The notes: generated by a model from the sequence alone, not told the origin. A stretch of 39,744 nt of DNA from Pseudomonadota bacterium (GCA_023435335.1 JAEYRU010000222.1:1-39744); one strand, 5' to 3'. Positions 7,647-15,792 are shown, counted from the stretch's first letter. A program made the numbers and translations.

Positions 7647-7946
7647 ATGTCACCGACAAGCTTGGTCGAACGGGCGGATGAAGTGGCGCAAGTCCTCGCC
7701 CTTCTCGGCAATGGCAAGCGCCTCGCCATCATGTGCCATCTTGCCGAGGAAGAATTGCCGGTCGGCGCCATCGCGGCACGCGTAGCGCTCAGCCAGTCGG
7801 CGCTGTCCCAGCATCTTGCCAAGCTGCGCGGCCTGGGACTTGTGGAGACGCGGCGCGACCGGCAGATGATCTTCTACTCGTGCAGCCCGGGGCCGGTGGC
7901 CGAACTGCTACGTACGCTGGTAAGGATCTTCGCTCCCGCCACGTAG
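7647..7946 (+). CDS. ArsR-family winged-helix transcriptional regulator
   Basis: A 99-residue one-domain repressor. The winged helix is clear: LALLGNGKRLAIMCHL (helices 1-2), VGAIAARVALSQSALSQHLAKLRGLGLVETRR (helix-turn-helix), and the wing RRDRQMIFYSCSP. The two cysteines (about residues 30 and 80) do not form the ELCVCDL metal site of ArsR, and the second is not at the C-terminal helix position used by the sulfide sensor BigR. It is therefore closer to NolR-type members without a classic metal site. GGGGG lies just before the ATG (TTGGGGGATGA). The genes on either side are not obvious targets, so it may act elsewhere or only on itself. The 140-bp upstream gap is AT-richer and may hold its promoter. 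Confidence 0.88.
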   Translation: MSPTSLVERADEVAQVLALLGNGKRLAIMCHLAEEELPVGAIAARVALSQSALSQHLAKLRGLGLVETRRDRQMIFYSCSPGPVAELLRTLVRIFAPAT

Positions 7947-8025
7947 AATCGCCAGGCCGGGCTGCCCCGGTCTTGCCTGTTGCCGTCCAGCCCTCTATCC
8001 GGCGCCGGTCCCCGGTATCGCGTCC

Positions 8026-8826
8026 ATGACCATCACCATTATCGACGACCCTGCCGACTTGCGTCTCGCCCCGTATCGCGACATCCGCGAGCGGGACCTG
8101 GCGAGCCGCGACGGGCTGTTCATCGCCGAGGGCAAGGTGGTGCTCGACGTGCTCTTCACCGCGCGGCGGTTCGAACCCGTGTCGGCGCTGCTGCTGGAAA
8201 GCCGCGTGGCGGGAATGGAGGACACGCTCCGCAAGGCCCCGCCGGCGCTGCCCGTCTATGTCGTGCCGGCTCCGGTGATGGACGCGGTCGCCGGCTTCAA
8301 CGTGCATCGCGGCGTGCTGGCGGCGGTAAAGCGCCGTCCGGCGGAGCCGGCGGAGACGCTGATCGCGGGACTGCCGTCACAAGCGCTGGTGCTGGTCCTG
8401 GTCGGCATCTCCAATCACGACAATGTCGGCTCGATCTTCCGCAACGCGGCCGCCTTCGGCGTCGATGCGGTGCTGCTCGACAGCACTTCATGCGATCCGC
8501 TCTACCGCAAGGCGATCCGGGTCTCGGTCGGCGCCTCGCTGAAAGTTCCCTTCGCCGTGGCCGGCGACGCCGGCGAACTCATCGCGGCGCTCGGCGCGGC
8601 CGGGTTCGAGCAATACGCGCTATCGCCGCGCGGGCGCCTGGACATCGGCGACGTGGCGCCGGGCCCGCGCGCCGCGCTCTATCTCGGCACCGAAGGGGAG
8701 GGGCTGCCGGAAAGCGTCATGGCCGGGATGACGACGGTGCGCATCCCGATCGCGCCGGGCTTCGACAGCCTCAACGTGGCGGCCGCGTCGGCGGTCGCGC
8801 TTCATCGGCTTTTCCGCAGCGGCTAG
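8026..8826 (+). CDS. TrmH/SpoU-family RNA 2'-O-ribose methyltransferase
   Basis: A 266-residue SPOUT-class enzyme that methylates a ribose 2'-OH in tRNA or rRNA using S-adenosylmethionine in a knotted C-terminal domain. An N-terminal substrate-binding part (about 1-110, with GLFIAEGKVVLDVL) is followed by motif 1 NHDNVGSIFRNAAAFG (Asn and Arg conserved), motif 2 LGTEGEGLP and motif 3 IPIAPGFDSLNVAAASAVALH. These define the family. The exact RNA position cannot be predicted. The start is an ATG with only a weak ribosome site. The gene converges on the coiled-coil gene, and their stop codons overlap on one CTAG at 8823-8826. Confidence 0.92.
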   Translation: MTITIIDDPADLRLAPYRDIRERDLASRDGLFIAEGKVVLDVLFTARRFEPVSALLLESRVAGMEDTLRKAPPALPVYVVPAPVMDAVAGFNVHRGVLAAVKRRPAEPAETLIAGLPSQALVLVLVGISNHDNVGSIFRNAAAFGVDAVLLDSTSCDPLYRKAIRVSVGASLKVPFAVAGDAGELIAALGAAGFEQYALSPRGRLDIGDVAPGPRAALYLGTEGEGLPESVMAGMTTVRIPIAPGFDSLNVAAASAVALHRLFRSG

Positions 8827-10109
8827 CTGCCGCCGGAGGCCGCCTCGGCCTGACGCCCAACAGGACCCGCCGCCGCCTTCTGCAGGGCCCGCACGCGGTC
8901 GGCGAGGCTGACGATGGCGTCGGTGGGCGCGGCGCCCGCGACATGGCCGCCTGGCGGCTGCGCCAGCGCCTTCCGGATCGGCGAATCCGGGCCGTCGAGC
9001 ATCAGTGTCAGGTTGACCACCTCGGCCGCCAGGTCGTTGATCTGCTCGCGCAACAGCGCGTTGCCGCGCCGTTCCTCGTCCCATTCCTCCGACTTCGAGC
9101 GCTCCAGGGAGGCCACGTCGCCGCGCAGCTTCTTGTTCTCGCGCGTCAGCGTGGTCAGCCGCTCCTCCAGCCGCGTGCGGTCGGCGTTGAGCTTGGCCAT
9201 GGCTTTCTCGACGTCGGCGCCGGTGGCGCCCGACAGCAGCGTGGACATCTGCAGGGTGAGGTCGGCGACTTCCGCCTCGAGCTTAACCTTCTGCTCCTGC
9301 GCCGCGGAGAGTTCCGCCGCCAGCTCTCCCTCGGCGCCCGAGCCGAGCTTCTGCTGCTCGCGCAGCCGCTCCAGCTCCTTCTCACGCCGGTCGAGCTTCT
9401 CCTCGCGGTCAGACAGGTTGGCCATCAGCCGCTCGAGCCGCTTTTCCATCTCGGCCGAACGACGCTTCTCCAGCTTAAGTTCGTCCTGCAGCGTCTTGCT
9501 CTCGGCGACCGCCTCGCGCACGCGGCGCTCGGCCTGCTTACGCTGCTCGCGCAGTTCGGCGACGTCAGTGGAAAGCTTCTCCACCTCAGTCTCGCGCGAA
9601 ACCAGCTCGATCTGCCGACTGGAGGAGGCGAAACTCGCCTCGTCGTACATGCGGCCGAGCTTCTCCAGCTCAAGCGCCCGTTCCTCCAGCATCTTCTCGG
9701 CGTCGATCAGCTTGTGGGAGAGCTGCTGCAACTGCTCCTCGCGCCGCCGCAGCTCGGCGCGCAGCTCGCTCGCGCTCGCCTCCAGCGCGGTCAGCGCGTC
9801 GCTCTTCTCCGCGCGCTCCTCGGCGAGCTGCCGCAATTCCTCGCGATTGCGGTTAATCTCGATAATCTGGCTGGCGGCCTTCTCCCGGAACGCCTTGACG
9901 CTCATCTCGAGACGCCGCGTGGACATGGCGAACTCGGCCCGCATGCGGTCCTTGTCGGCCTGGATCTCGTTGACCGAGAGGGGCACCGACGCCTCGATGC
10001 GCTTGCGCGTCAGGACGACCGCGCGGCGCCAGATAGCCGGCGCCACCATCAGCGCGAGGAAACCGGCGCAGAGGAAGCCGAGCACGAAGAAGAGGATACT
10101 CTGAATCAC
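8823..10109 (-). CDS. Membrane-anchored long coiled-coil protein
   Basis: About 428 residues. One N-terminal membrane segment (VIQSILFFVLGFLCAGFLAL region) is followed by a short basic patch (AIWRRAVVLTRKRIE) and then an almost unbroken coiled coil to about residue 330, rich in Glu, Arg, Leu and Lys (EREKELERLREQQ style). A proline/glycine-rich tail follows. The basic patch predicts that the coil is cytoplasmic. I chose the GTG at 10109 (VIQSILFF) because similar rhizobial proteins begin there; another GTG at 10130 adds seven residues. A perfect TTAA-N7-TTAA CtrA box lies about 100 bp upstream, suggesting cell-cycle timed expression. The function is unknown; a scaffold at the envelope or cell pole is one possibility. 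It is conserved in rhizobia as an unnamed protein, from memory. Confidence 0.8.
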   Translation of the reverse strand: MIQSILFFVLGFLCAGFLALMVAPAIWRRAVVLTRKRIEASVPLSVNEIQADKDRMRAEFAMSTRRLEMSVKAFREKAASQIIEINRNREELRQLAEERAEKSDALTALEASASELRAELRRREEQLQQLSHKLIDAEKMLEERALELEKLGRMYDEASFASSSRQIELVSRETEVEKLSTDVAELREQRKQAERRVREAVAESKTLQDELKLEKRRSAEMEKRLERLMANLSDREEKLDRREKELERLREQQKLGSGAEGELAAELSAAQEQKVKLEAEVADLTLQMSTLLSGATGADVEKAMAKLNADRTRLEERLTTLTRENKKLRGDVASLERSKSEEWDEERRGNALLREQINDLAAEVVNLTLMLDGPDSPIRKALAQPPGGHVAGAAPTDAIVSLADRVRALQKAAAGPVGRQAEAASGGS

Positions 10110-10172
10110 AACCCCACGCCCTTCCGCCACCCGCGGCGCAGACTACTCCACCCTTGGGCCGCAAATGTGACA

Positions 10173-10202
10173 CGGCGGCACCGGAGAAATCCAGTGCCGC
10201 CG
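10173..10202 (-). terminator. Hairpin downstream of eipA (probable terminator or mRNA 3' stabiliser)
   Basis: CGGCGGCAC (10173-10181) and GTGCCGCCG (10194-10202) form a perfect 9-bp stem with a 12-nt loop, 54 bp past the eipA stop in its reading direction. There is no proper T-run after it, so termination would be weak or Rho-assisted. Confidence 0.55.
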
Positions 10203-10206
10203 GAAA

Positions 10207-10221
10207 TTAACCGCGCCTTAA
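10207..10221. promoter_or_regulatory. CtrA box, perfect TTAA-N7-TTAA
   Basis: TTAACCGCGCCTTAA matches the Caulobacter CtrA consensus TTAA-N7-TTAA at all eight core bases, and the first half is TTAACC. It lies about 100 bp upstream of the coiled-coil gene start. A further GGTTAA (10222-10227) makes TTAACC-N9-GGTTAA, so both strands show the motif. Confidence 0.7.
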
Positions 10222-10255
10222 GGTTAAATGGGGCGAGACCCCGAGCCGGGAAGCC

Positions 10256-10837
10256 TCAGAAGGGATTCCAGGTCGGCGTCTGCGTGAGCTTCAGGTAGCC
10301 CAGATTGAAACCCAGGCGCGCGCCGACGCCGGTCCGCACCGGCACCAGCAGCACGTTGCCGTTCTTCAGGACGTGGAAGCCCAGGCCGGCGATCGCGTAG
10401 GCGGAACCGGACACGCCGACGAAGCGCTTGTAGAGGCTGGAGATCGAATCGAGGTTGTAGACAAGCATCATGGTGCGCGACCCCTGACCGCCGATATCCC
10501 AGCCGATCGACGGTCCCTGCCAGAACACGACATGGTCGCCGGCGTTCTTGGTGTAGAGCGTGCCCTCGCCATAGGTGACGCCACCGATCAGCGCGCCGGA
10601 CCCTTCCTCGCCCAGGACGTAGCCATTGGGCAGCCCGTATGAGGCGAATGCCTTCTCGATGACCGTGGCGAGCCCGCCGGAGGTCGAACCGAAGAAGCTG
10701 TGGCCGGAATCGACGATTTCCTGCATCGTGTAGGTTTCATTGGCGCGCGCCGCGCCTGTGCCCGCAAGCACCGCACCCAGGAGGAGCGCGGCGAGGCTCC
10801 CCAAACGAAACGCCGCGAAAAGTCTGGCGAACATCAT
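10256..10837 (-). CDS. eipA: Periplasmic envelope protein EipA (DUF1134)
   Basis: A 193-residue secreted protein of the DUF1134 family. It has a Sec signal peptide (hydrophobic AALLLGAVLAGTG, cleavage likely after ARA near residue 33), then the family body with YTMQEIVDSGHSFFGSTSGG, the glycine-rich GYVLGEEGSGALIGGVTYGEG, and a conserved end (RLGFNLGYLKLTQTPTWNPF). In Brucella abortus EipA is a small periplasmic barrel-like protein needed for envelope stress resistance, and its gene is repressed by CtrA. Here it lies divergent from chpT, which agrees with the Brucella neighbourhood as I recall it. A second ATG at 10834 is possible. GGAGA lies 6 nt before the first ATG. Confidence 0.9.
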   Translation of the reverse strand: MMFARLFAAFRLGSLAALLLGAVLAGTGAARANETYTMQEIVDSGHSFFGSTSGGLATVIEKAFASYGLPNGYVLGEEGSGALIGGVTYGEGTLYTKNAGDHVVFWQGPSIGWDIGGQGSRTMMLVYNLDSISSLYKRFVGVSGSAYAIAGLGFHVLKNGNVLLVPVRTGVGARLGFNLGYLKLTQTPTWNPF

Positions 10838-11159
10838 TCAATCTCTCCGTTCGGGAGCCTGTCCGGTCGCGCCTCGTCCCGTCCGCGGCTCTTGACGGCC
10901 GCCAGACGAATGCATCGAATGGAGCTTAGGCCGTAATCCTTTTTCAACCATTAATATCCGGGCAAGTACCCGCAGGTATCCCCTCGACGGGCCCGCCACG
11001 AAAGTGCAGCTTGCAAAGCGCCCGCTGGCGGCGTTTCCTTGGCAGAGGGACGGGCGGTGTGTATCCCGGTCGGGTATTCGCAAGCGCTGATTCGGAAGGC
11101 GGGACGGTTGGACGCCCGGCCTCCGTCAAACTGAGATTCTTTGGGGAGACCTGCCCTTC
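10838..11159. promoter_or_regulatory. Divergent promoter region between eipA and chpT
   Basis: This 322-bp region has no credible gene. The AT-rich patch at 10936-10956 (ATCCTTTTTCAACCATTAAT) contains TTTT-N7-TTAA (10940-10954), which fits the CtrA box at six of eight core bases, about 105 bp upstream of eipA. The rest (10960-11140) is GC-rich and I see no clear promoter or hairpin for chpT in it. Confidence 0.5.
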
Positions 11160-11789
11160 ATGAGCGAACTTTTCACCATCTCCGCCACCGAGCTGGCCGC
11201 GCTCCTGTGCAGCCGCGTCTGCCACGACATCATCTCCCCGGTCGGCGCGATCAACAACGGGCTGGAACTGCTCGACGAGGGCGGTTCCGACGAGGACGCG
11301 ATGCGCCTGATCCGACAGAGCGCCGTCAACGCGTCGGCCCGGCTGCAGTTCGCCCGCATCGCGTTCGGAGCGGCAGGATCCGCCGGGATGCAGATCGATA
11401 CCGGCGATGCCGAGGCGGTCGCCACCGCCTTCATGCGCAACGAGAAGCCGGAACTGGAATGGCGCGGCCAGCGCGCGCTGCTGCCCAAGAACAAGGTCAA
11501 GCTGCTGCTCAACCTGATACTGATCGCCAACGGCGCCATTCCGCGCGGAGGCAAGATCACCGTGGAACTCGCCGACCTGGAGACTCACCCGCGCTTCACG
11601 CTCACCGCGGCCGGCCCGATGGTGCGCGTGCCTCCGAAATTCCTCGAACTGCATTCCGGCGGCAAGCCGGAGGAGCCGATCGACGCCCACTCGGTGCAGC
11701 CCTACTACACGCTGCTGCTGGCGCGCGAAGCCAGCATGACCGTCGGCATCCGCGCCTCCGCCGACGACATCGTGCTGACGGCGTCGTAG
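11160..11789 (+). CDS. chpT: Histidine phosphotransferase ChpT
   Basis: A 209-residue dimeric phosphotransferase that passes phosphate from the hybrid kinase CckA to CtrA and CpdR. The phospho-acceptor is His22 in LLCSRVCHDIISPVGAINNG, the exact ChpT pattern. The C-terminal half (about 90-209) is the degenerate Bergerat-like domain, without a working ATP site. Length and sequence fit the rhizobial orthologues closely. The ATG at 11160 follows a short upstream region with GGGGAGA about 12 nt away. The gene is followed by a CheY-like receiver on the same strand. With ctrA 7.6 kb upstream, two members of the phosphorelay are in one window; cckA, divK and cpdR are not seen. Confidence 0.95.
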   Translation: MSELFTISATELAALLCSRVCHDIISPVGAINNGLELLDEGGSDEDAMRLIRQSAVNASARLQFARIAFGAAGSAGMQIDTGDAEAVATAFMRNEKPELEWRGQRALLPKNKVKLLLNLILIANGAIPRGGKITVELADLETHPRFTLTAAGPMVRVPPKFLELHSGGKPEEPIDAHSVQPYYTLLLAREASMTVGIRASADDIVLTAS

Positions 11790-11916
11790 GGTCTGCGCAA
11801 ACGGCGATTCAGCAAATTTTTACCTCGCCGGTTACGGGGAAATTTACCGATCCCGGCTAGTGTGGCGTCATGACTTTGATCAGCGCGCCCCACAGGCCGC
11901 GCCGGAGGACCCGAAC

Positions 11917-12285
11917 GTGAAACGCTGCATGATCGTCGATGATTCAAGCGTCATCCGGAAAGTGGCGAAGCGGATCCTGGGCGGCCCGGACATGATGGTC
12001 GTCGAGGCCGGCACCGGCACTGAAGCGCTCTATCTGTGCGAAGCCGACATGCCGCACGTCATCATCGTCGACGCCAGCCTGCCCGACATGAGCGCCGAGG
12101 AGTTCATCCGCAGCGCGGTCTCGATCAAGGGCGAGATCAAGCCGCAAATCGTCATCTGCGTCACCGAATTCGACGTCGGCGCCATCATGCGGGCAAAGCG
12201 GGCAGGTGCAGTCGGCTACATCCTGAAGCCGTTCAACCGCCCGCAACTGCTGGACCGTTTCCGGGCCATGGATCTCGCGGCGTAG
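11917..12285 (+). CDS. CheY-like single-domain response regulator
   Basis: A 122-residue stand-alone receiver: acidic pair Asp8-Asp9 (MIVDDSS), phospho-acceptor Asp52 (VIIVDASLPDMS), switch Thr83 (ICVTEFD), Lys104 (GYILKPFNRPQ). There is no output domain. I chose the GTG at 11917 because GGAGGA lies 7 nt upstream and the protein then starts directly with strand 1 (KRCMIVDD). The frame is open back to 11860 without a ribosome site. Its place 127 nt after chpT on the same strand suggests it may be a partner or sink for ChpT phosphate, like CpdR or DivK. It lacks obvious hallmarks of either, so that role is only inferred. Confidence 0.88.
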   Translation: MKRCMIVDDSSVIRKVAKRILGGPDMMVVEAGTGTEALYLCEADMPHVIIVDASLPDMSAEEFIRSAVSIKGEIKPQIVICVTEFDVGAIMRAKRAGAVGYILKPFNRPQLLDRFRAMDLAA

Positions 12286-12309
12286 GCTGCTCCGCCCCGC
12301 TCTCGAACG

Positions 12310-12657
12310 CTAGTAGTCGGTCAGCGCACGCACCTCGACACTGCCCACTTCCACGAAGGGAGAGCGGCTGGCGATCTCGGCCGCATGATCCCTGTCGTCC
12401 GCCTCGAAAACGATGAAGCCGGCGATGTACTCCTTCGTTTCCACGAAAGGGCCGTCGGTCCTCATCATGTCGCCCTTGCGCAGGCGGATGGTCATGGCGG
12501 CCTGGGGGGAATCGAGCGGCGAGGCCATCACGAAGCGACCGGCGGCCATCAATTCCTCGTCGAATTTCCGGGTGCCGTCCTGGAAGACGCGCCAGTCCTC
12601 CTCGCTCATCCCGGCGGTGATCGCGGGGTCCATATTCACCAGGCACATGAAACGCAT
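12310..12657 (-). CDS. YciI/DGPF-domain protein
   Basis: A 115-residue protein with the ferredoxin-like YCII fold. The family signature is present as TDGPFVETKEYIAGFIVFEA, with MRFMCLVNMD at the start. I chose the ATG at 12657 (GGAGGA 3 nt ahead: CAGGAGGACTTC) over a farther start that adds 19 residues not in the family. Proteins of this type often sit beside extracytoplasmic sigma factors, but none is present here. The biochemical role is unknown. It converges on the receiver gene (24-nt gap) and lies 77 nt after the choline transporter ATPase on the same strand, so read-through from that operon is possible. Confidence 0.87.
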   Translation of the reverse strand: MRFMCLVNMDPAITAGMSEEDWRVFQDGTRKFDEELMAAGRFVMASPLDSPQAAMTIRLRKGDMMRTDGPFVETKEYIAGFIVFEADDRDHAAEIASRSPFVEVGSVEVRALTDY

Positions 12658-12734
12658 GAAGTCCTCCTGCTCGGTTGCCCCCAGTAGTCGCGCGGGCGCG
12701 GCCAGTTTCGACACGAGGCAAAAACAAATTGCGG

Positions 12735-13922
12735 TTAGCGCCGCAGAACGGCCCGCAGCACGTCGCGGACGCCGATGGAGCCCATGAAGCGCGATTGGTC
12801 GTCGAATACGGCGACGGGCGCCGTGTGCGACTGATGCATGGCGTGCATGACCGTCTTCAGCGGCGTCCCGGCGGTTGCCCAGAATACGCGCGGCGCGTCA
12901 GCCGGGAGTCTGTCGATCGCGTCGCAGGATATCCACACCGCTGGCTCGCCGTTGCGTTCGGCCCCTGTGACCAGGGAATTGCCGTCGAGGCGGAAGCGGG
13001 TGGTCTGGCGGCGGTCGAGCCAAAGCCAGCCTTCGCCCGCATCCTCAAGATCGCGGCGGTCGCGCATGACGTTCCAGGCGGTCAGCACGGAGAGCGGGTT
13101 CACGTTGGCGATGAAGTCGCGCACATAGTCGTTGGCGGGCTTGAGCACGATGTCCTCCGGCGCGCCGGTCTGCACGATGCGCCCACCCTCCATGATGGTG
13201 ATGCGGTTGCCGATCTTCAGCGCCTCCTCGAGGTCGTGGCTGACGAAGAGGATGGTCTTGTGAAGGCGATCCTGGAGTTCGAGCAGCTCGTCCTGCAGCT
13301 TCGTGCGAATGAGCGGGTCGAGCGCGGAGAACGGCTCGTCCATCAACAGGATCGGGGCCTCGGTAGCGAAGGCGCGGGCGAGACCGACGCGTTGCTGCAT
13401 GCCGCCTGAGAGCTCGTGGGCGTATTTTCCGGCCCACTGGCCGAGGCCGACCAGCTCAAGCTGGGCGGCGACCCGCTCCTGCCGCTCCTTCTGGGGCACG
13501 CCGGCAAGTTCCAGCCCGAAGCCGACGTTCTCGGCCACCGTGCGCCACGGCAGCAGCGCGAACTGCTGGAAGACCATGGCGACGCATTCGCGGCGGATCT
13601 TGCGCAGGTCGGCGGGATTGCAGCTGGCGACGTCGGCCTGCCAGTCCTCGTCATGCACGACGACGCTGCCGCGCGTGACCTTGTTGAGGCCGTTGACGGC
13701 CCTGAGCAGGGTGGACTTGCCGGAGCCGGAGAGGCCCATGAGGACCGAGATCTCGCCCTTCTCGACGGTGAGGTCGCAGCCGGCGCAGCCGAGCACTGCG
13801 CCGGTCTTCTCCAGGATCTCGCCGCGCGCGGCGCCGGCCTCCAGCATGGGCAGCGCGGCCGCCGTCTGGCGCGAATCGCCGAACACGATGTCCACGCCGT
13901 GGAACTCGATCGCGGCGGTCAT
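12735..13922 (-). CDS. choV: Choline ABC transporter ATP-binding protein ChoV
   Basis: A 395-residue ATPase of the ProV/ChoV family that drives uptake of choline (or a related quaternary amine). Walker A GLSGSGKST (63-71), signature LSGGMQQRVG (171-180), Walker B ILLMDEP (191-197) and the switch histidine His229 (FVSHD) are all present. A family-typical insertion (about 17-50) precedes Walker A. The C-terminal part after about residue 270 is a CBS-like regulatory region ending in a second unit (FMGSIGVRDVLRAVL). Its start overlaps the permease stop by 4 nt (ATGA), indicating translational coupling. It is the last gene of the choX-choW-choV order. Confidence 0.92.
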   Translation of the reverse strand: MTAAIEFHGVDIVFGDSRQTAAALPMLEAGAARGEILEKTGAVLGCAGCDLTVEKGEISVLMGLSGSGKSTLLRAVNGLNKVTRGSVVVHDEDWQADVASCNPADLRKIRRECVAMVFQQFALLPWRTVAENVGFGLELAGVPQKERQERVAAQLELVGLGQWAGKYAHELSGGMQQRVGLARAFATEAPILLMDEPFSALDPLIRTKLQDELLELQDRLHKTILFVSHDLEEALKIGNRITIMEGGRIVQTGAPEDIVLKPANDYVRDFIANVNPLSVLTAWNVMRDRRDLEDAGEGWLWLDRRQTTRFRLDGNSLVTGAERNGEPAVWISCDAIDRLPADAPRVFWATAGTPLKTVMHAMHQSHTAPVAVFDDQSRFMGSIGVRDVLRAVLRR

Positions 13923-14767
13923 TTCGCGGCTCCGATGCGGGCGATGCGGTCGAGCACGATGGCAAGCACCACTATGGCGAGGCCGGCTTCAAGCCCGAGC
14001 GGGATGTTGACAGAGTTCAGCGCGCGAACGACCGGCTTGCCGAGGCCGTTCGCCCCGATGAGGGCGGCGATGACGACCATGGACAGCGACAGCATGATGC
14101 ACTGGGTGAGGCCGGCCATGATGGTGGGGAGCGCGGCCGGCAGCTCCACCTTCCACAAGAGCTGGCCTTTCGTGGCGCCGAAGGATTCGCCCGCCTCCAG
14201 CATCGGCTTGGGCACCGAGGTGATGCCCAGATAGGTGAGGCGGATGGGCGCCGGCATGGCGAAGATGACGGTGACGATGAGCCCCGGCGCGATGCCGAGG
14301 CCGAAGAGGATCAGCACCGGAATGAGGTAGACGAAGGTGGGCAGCGTCTGCATCAGGTCGAGGATCGGATGCAGGATGCGGTAGACGCGCTCGTTATGCG
14401 CGGCCCAGATGCCGATCGGCACGCCGATCGCCATGGACACGGTGGCTGCGGCGACGACGAGCACCAGCGTCTCGACCGTCTCGCGCCAGAGGCCCTGGTT
14501 GATGATGAAGAGCAGGCCGAGGACGATGCCGACGGCAAGCTTCCACGACCGCTGCAGCCACCAGCCGAGGGCGGCCACGGCAAGCACGATGAGGATGGGC
14601 GGCGCGGCGAGAAGGAGGCCCACCGCGCCGTCTAGGACCAGCTTGAAGAAGTCGGCGAGGGAATCGAAGAACCATGCGAAATTGGTGGTGAGGAAATCGA
14701 AGAACTCGCGGCCCCAGCGGCCTATCGGGATCTTCCAGCTCGCCACCCATTGCGAGATTGGGTCCAT
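13919..14767 (-). CDS. choW: Choline ABC transporter permease ChoW
   Basis: A 282-residue inner-membrane permease of the ProW type. About seven hydrophobic segments are visible, starting after an amphipathic N-terminus. The cytoplasmic EAA loop that docks the ATPase is EAGESFGATKGQLLWKVELP, followed by ALPTIMAGLTQ. The ATG at 14767 has GAGGGGA upstream. It lies between the binding-protein gene (77-nt gap with a hairpin) and choV (4-nt overlap). Assignment to choline is from the strong match of the adjacent binding protein to ChoX. Glycine betaine or proline betaine cannot be excluded from this gene alone. Confidence 0.92.
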   Translation of the reverse strand: MDPISQWVASWKIPIGRWGREFFDFLTTNFAWFFDSLADFFKLVLDGAVGLLLAAPPILIVLAVAALGWWLQRSWKLAVGIVLGLLFIINQGLWRETVETLVLVVAAATVSMAIGVPIGIWAAHNERVYRILHPILDLMQTLPTFVYLIPVLILFGLGIAPGLIVTVIFAMPAPIRLTYLGITSVPKPMLEAGESFGATKGQLLWKVELPAALPTIMAGLTQCIMLSLSMVVIAALIGANGLGKPVVRALNSVNIPLGLEAGLAIVVLAIVLDRIARIGAAK

Positions 14768-14789
14768 GGATTGTTCCCCTCAAGTGCGA

Positions 14790-14819
14790 AAGGCGGCCGC
14801 CACCTGGAACGGCCGCCTT
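14790..14819 (-). terminator. Intercistronic hairpin between choX and choW
   Basis: AAGGCGGCC (14790-14798) pairs with GGCCGCCTT (14811-14819), a 9-bp stem with a 12-nt loop, in the 77-nt gap after choX. There is no T-run, so it probably protects the choX mRNA 3' end or partly stops transcription. Either would give more binding protein than permease, as in many ABC operons. Confidence 0.6.
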
Positions 14820-14844
14820 CGATTTCTCACCGGACGACTGCCGT

Positions 14845-15792
14845 CTACATTCCAAGCTTCGCGTTTACCGCCGCCGCCGCGTCGCCGCCGTCGAGGGTGG
14901 TGACGCCGGCGAGCCAGGGCGCGACTGCGTCGGGGTTCGCCTTCAGCCAGTCGGTGGCGGCGACCTGCGGGTCCTTGCCGTCATCGAGGATGGCGCCCAT
15001 GATCTCGTTCTCCATCTCCAGCGAGAAGACCATGTTCTTGAGCAGCGCGCCGACATTCGGGCACTCCTGCGTGTAGCCGGCGCGCACGTTGGTGTGCACG
15101 GTGGCGCCGCCGTAGTCGGGGCCGAACACGTCGTCGCCGCCGGCCAGATAGGCCATGTCGATGTTGGCGTTCATCGGATGCGGCTCCCAGCCGAGGAAGA
15201 CGACGTCCTGCTTGGAGCGGGCGGCGCGGGTGACGGCCGAGAGCATGCCCGCCTCGGAGCTTTCCACTACCTCGAAGCCGGAGAGGCCGAACTGGTCGGC
15301 CTCGATCATGTCGAGGATCAGGCGGTTGCCGTCATTACCGGGCTCGATGCCGTAGATCTTGCCGTCCAGCTTATCGCGGAACTTGGCGATGTCCTGAAAG
15401 GTCTGGAGACCGGCGTCGAAGGTGTACTGGGGCACGGCGAGCGTATACTTGGCGCCCTCCAGGTTGGTGACGATCGTCTCGACCGAGCCGTCCTCGCGGT
15501 AGGGCGCGATGTCGGCTTCCATGGTCGGCATCCAGTTGCCGAGGAAGACGTCGATGTCCTTATTCTTCAGCGAGGCGTAGGTGACCGGAACCGAGAGGAC
15601 CTGCACCTCCGGCGCATAGCCCAGCGCCTCGAGGATAACCGACGCGGTTGCGGTGGTGGCGGTGATGTCGGTCCAGCCGACGTCGGAGAAGCGCACCGTC
15701 TTGCAGCTTTCCGGATCGGCGGCCATGGCGCTGCCGGAGGAAAGCGCGGCGGCGAAGCCGATCGTCAGGATCGAGGTCTTGAAACGCGACAT
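14845..15792 (-). CDS. choX: Choline-binding periplasmic protein ChoX
   Basis: A 315-residue substrate-binding protein. A Sec signal peptide (MSRFKTSILTIGFAAALSSG, cleavage after AMA) is followed by a two-lobe body. Aromatic residues expected in the choline cage appear in VGWTDITA, FLGNWMPTME and FLGWEPHPMN. The cysteines in ESCKTV and QECPNVG match the disulfide of Sinorhizobium meliloti ChoX, and overall similarity to that protein as I remember it is high. I chose the ATG at 15792 (GGGAGA 6 nt ahead); a farther start would put 32 non-signal residues first. It is the first gene of choXWV, and its promoter should lie in 15793-15999. In S. meliloti the operon is choline-inducible. Confidence 0.93.
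   Translation of the reverse strand: MSRFKTSILTIGFAAALSSGSAMAADPESCKTVRFSDVGWTDITATTATASVILEALGYAPEVQVLSVPVTYASLKNKDIDVFLGNWMPTMEADIAPYREDGSVETIVTNLEGAKYTLAVPQYTFDAGLQTFQDIAKFRDKLDGKIYGIEPGNDGNRLILDMIEADQFGLSGFEVVESSEAGMLSAVTRAARSKQDVVFLGWEPHPMNANIDMAYLAGGDDVFGPDYGGATVHTNVRAGYTQECPNVGALLKNMVFSLEMENEIMGAILDDGKDPQVAATDWLKANPDAVAPWLAGVTTLDGGDAAAAVNAKLGM

Noticed and set aside
7647..7946. Calling the ArsR protein a metal sensor or the sulfide sensor BigR
   Set aside because: The ELCVCDL metal box is absent, and the second cysteine is not in the C-terminal helix where BigR carries it.
7980..10298. 772-residue plus-strand open frame
   Set aside because: Covers the SpoU gene in another frame and the coiled-coil gene in antisense; its leucine/glutamine-rich part is the mirror of the coiled coil.
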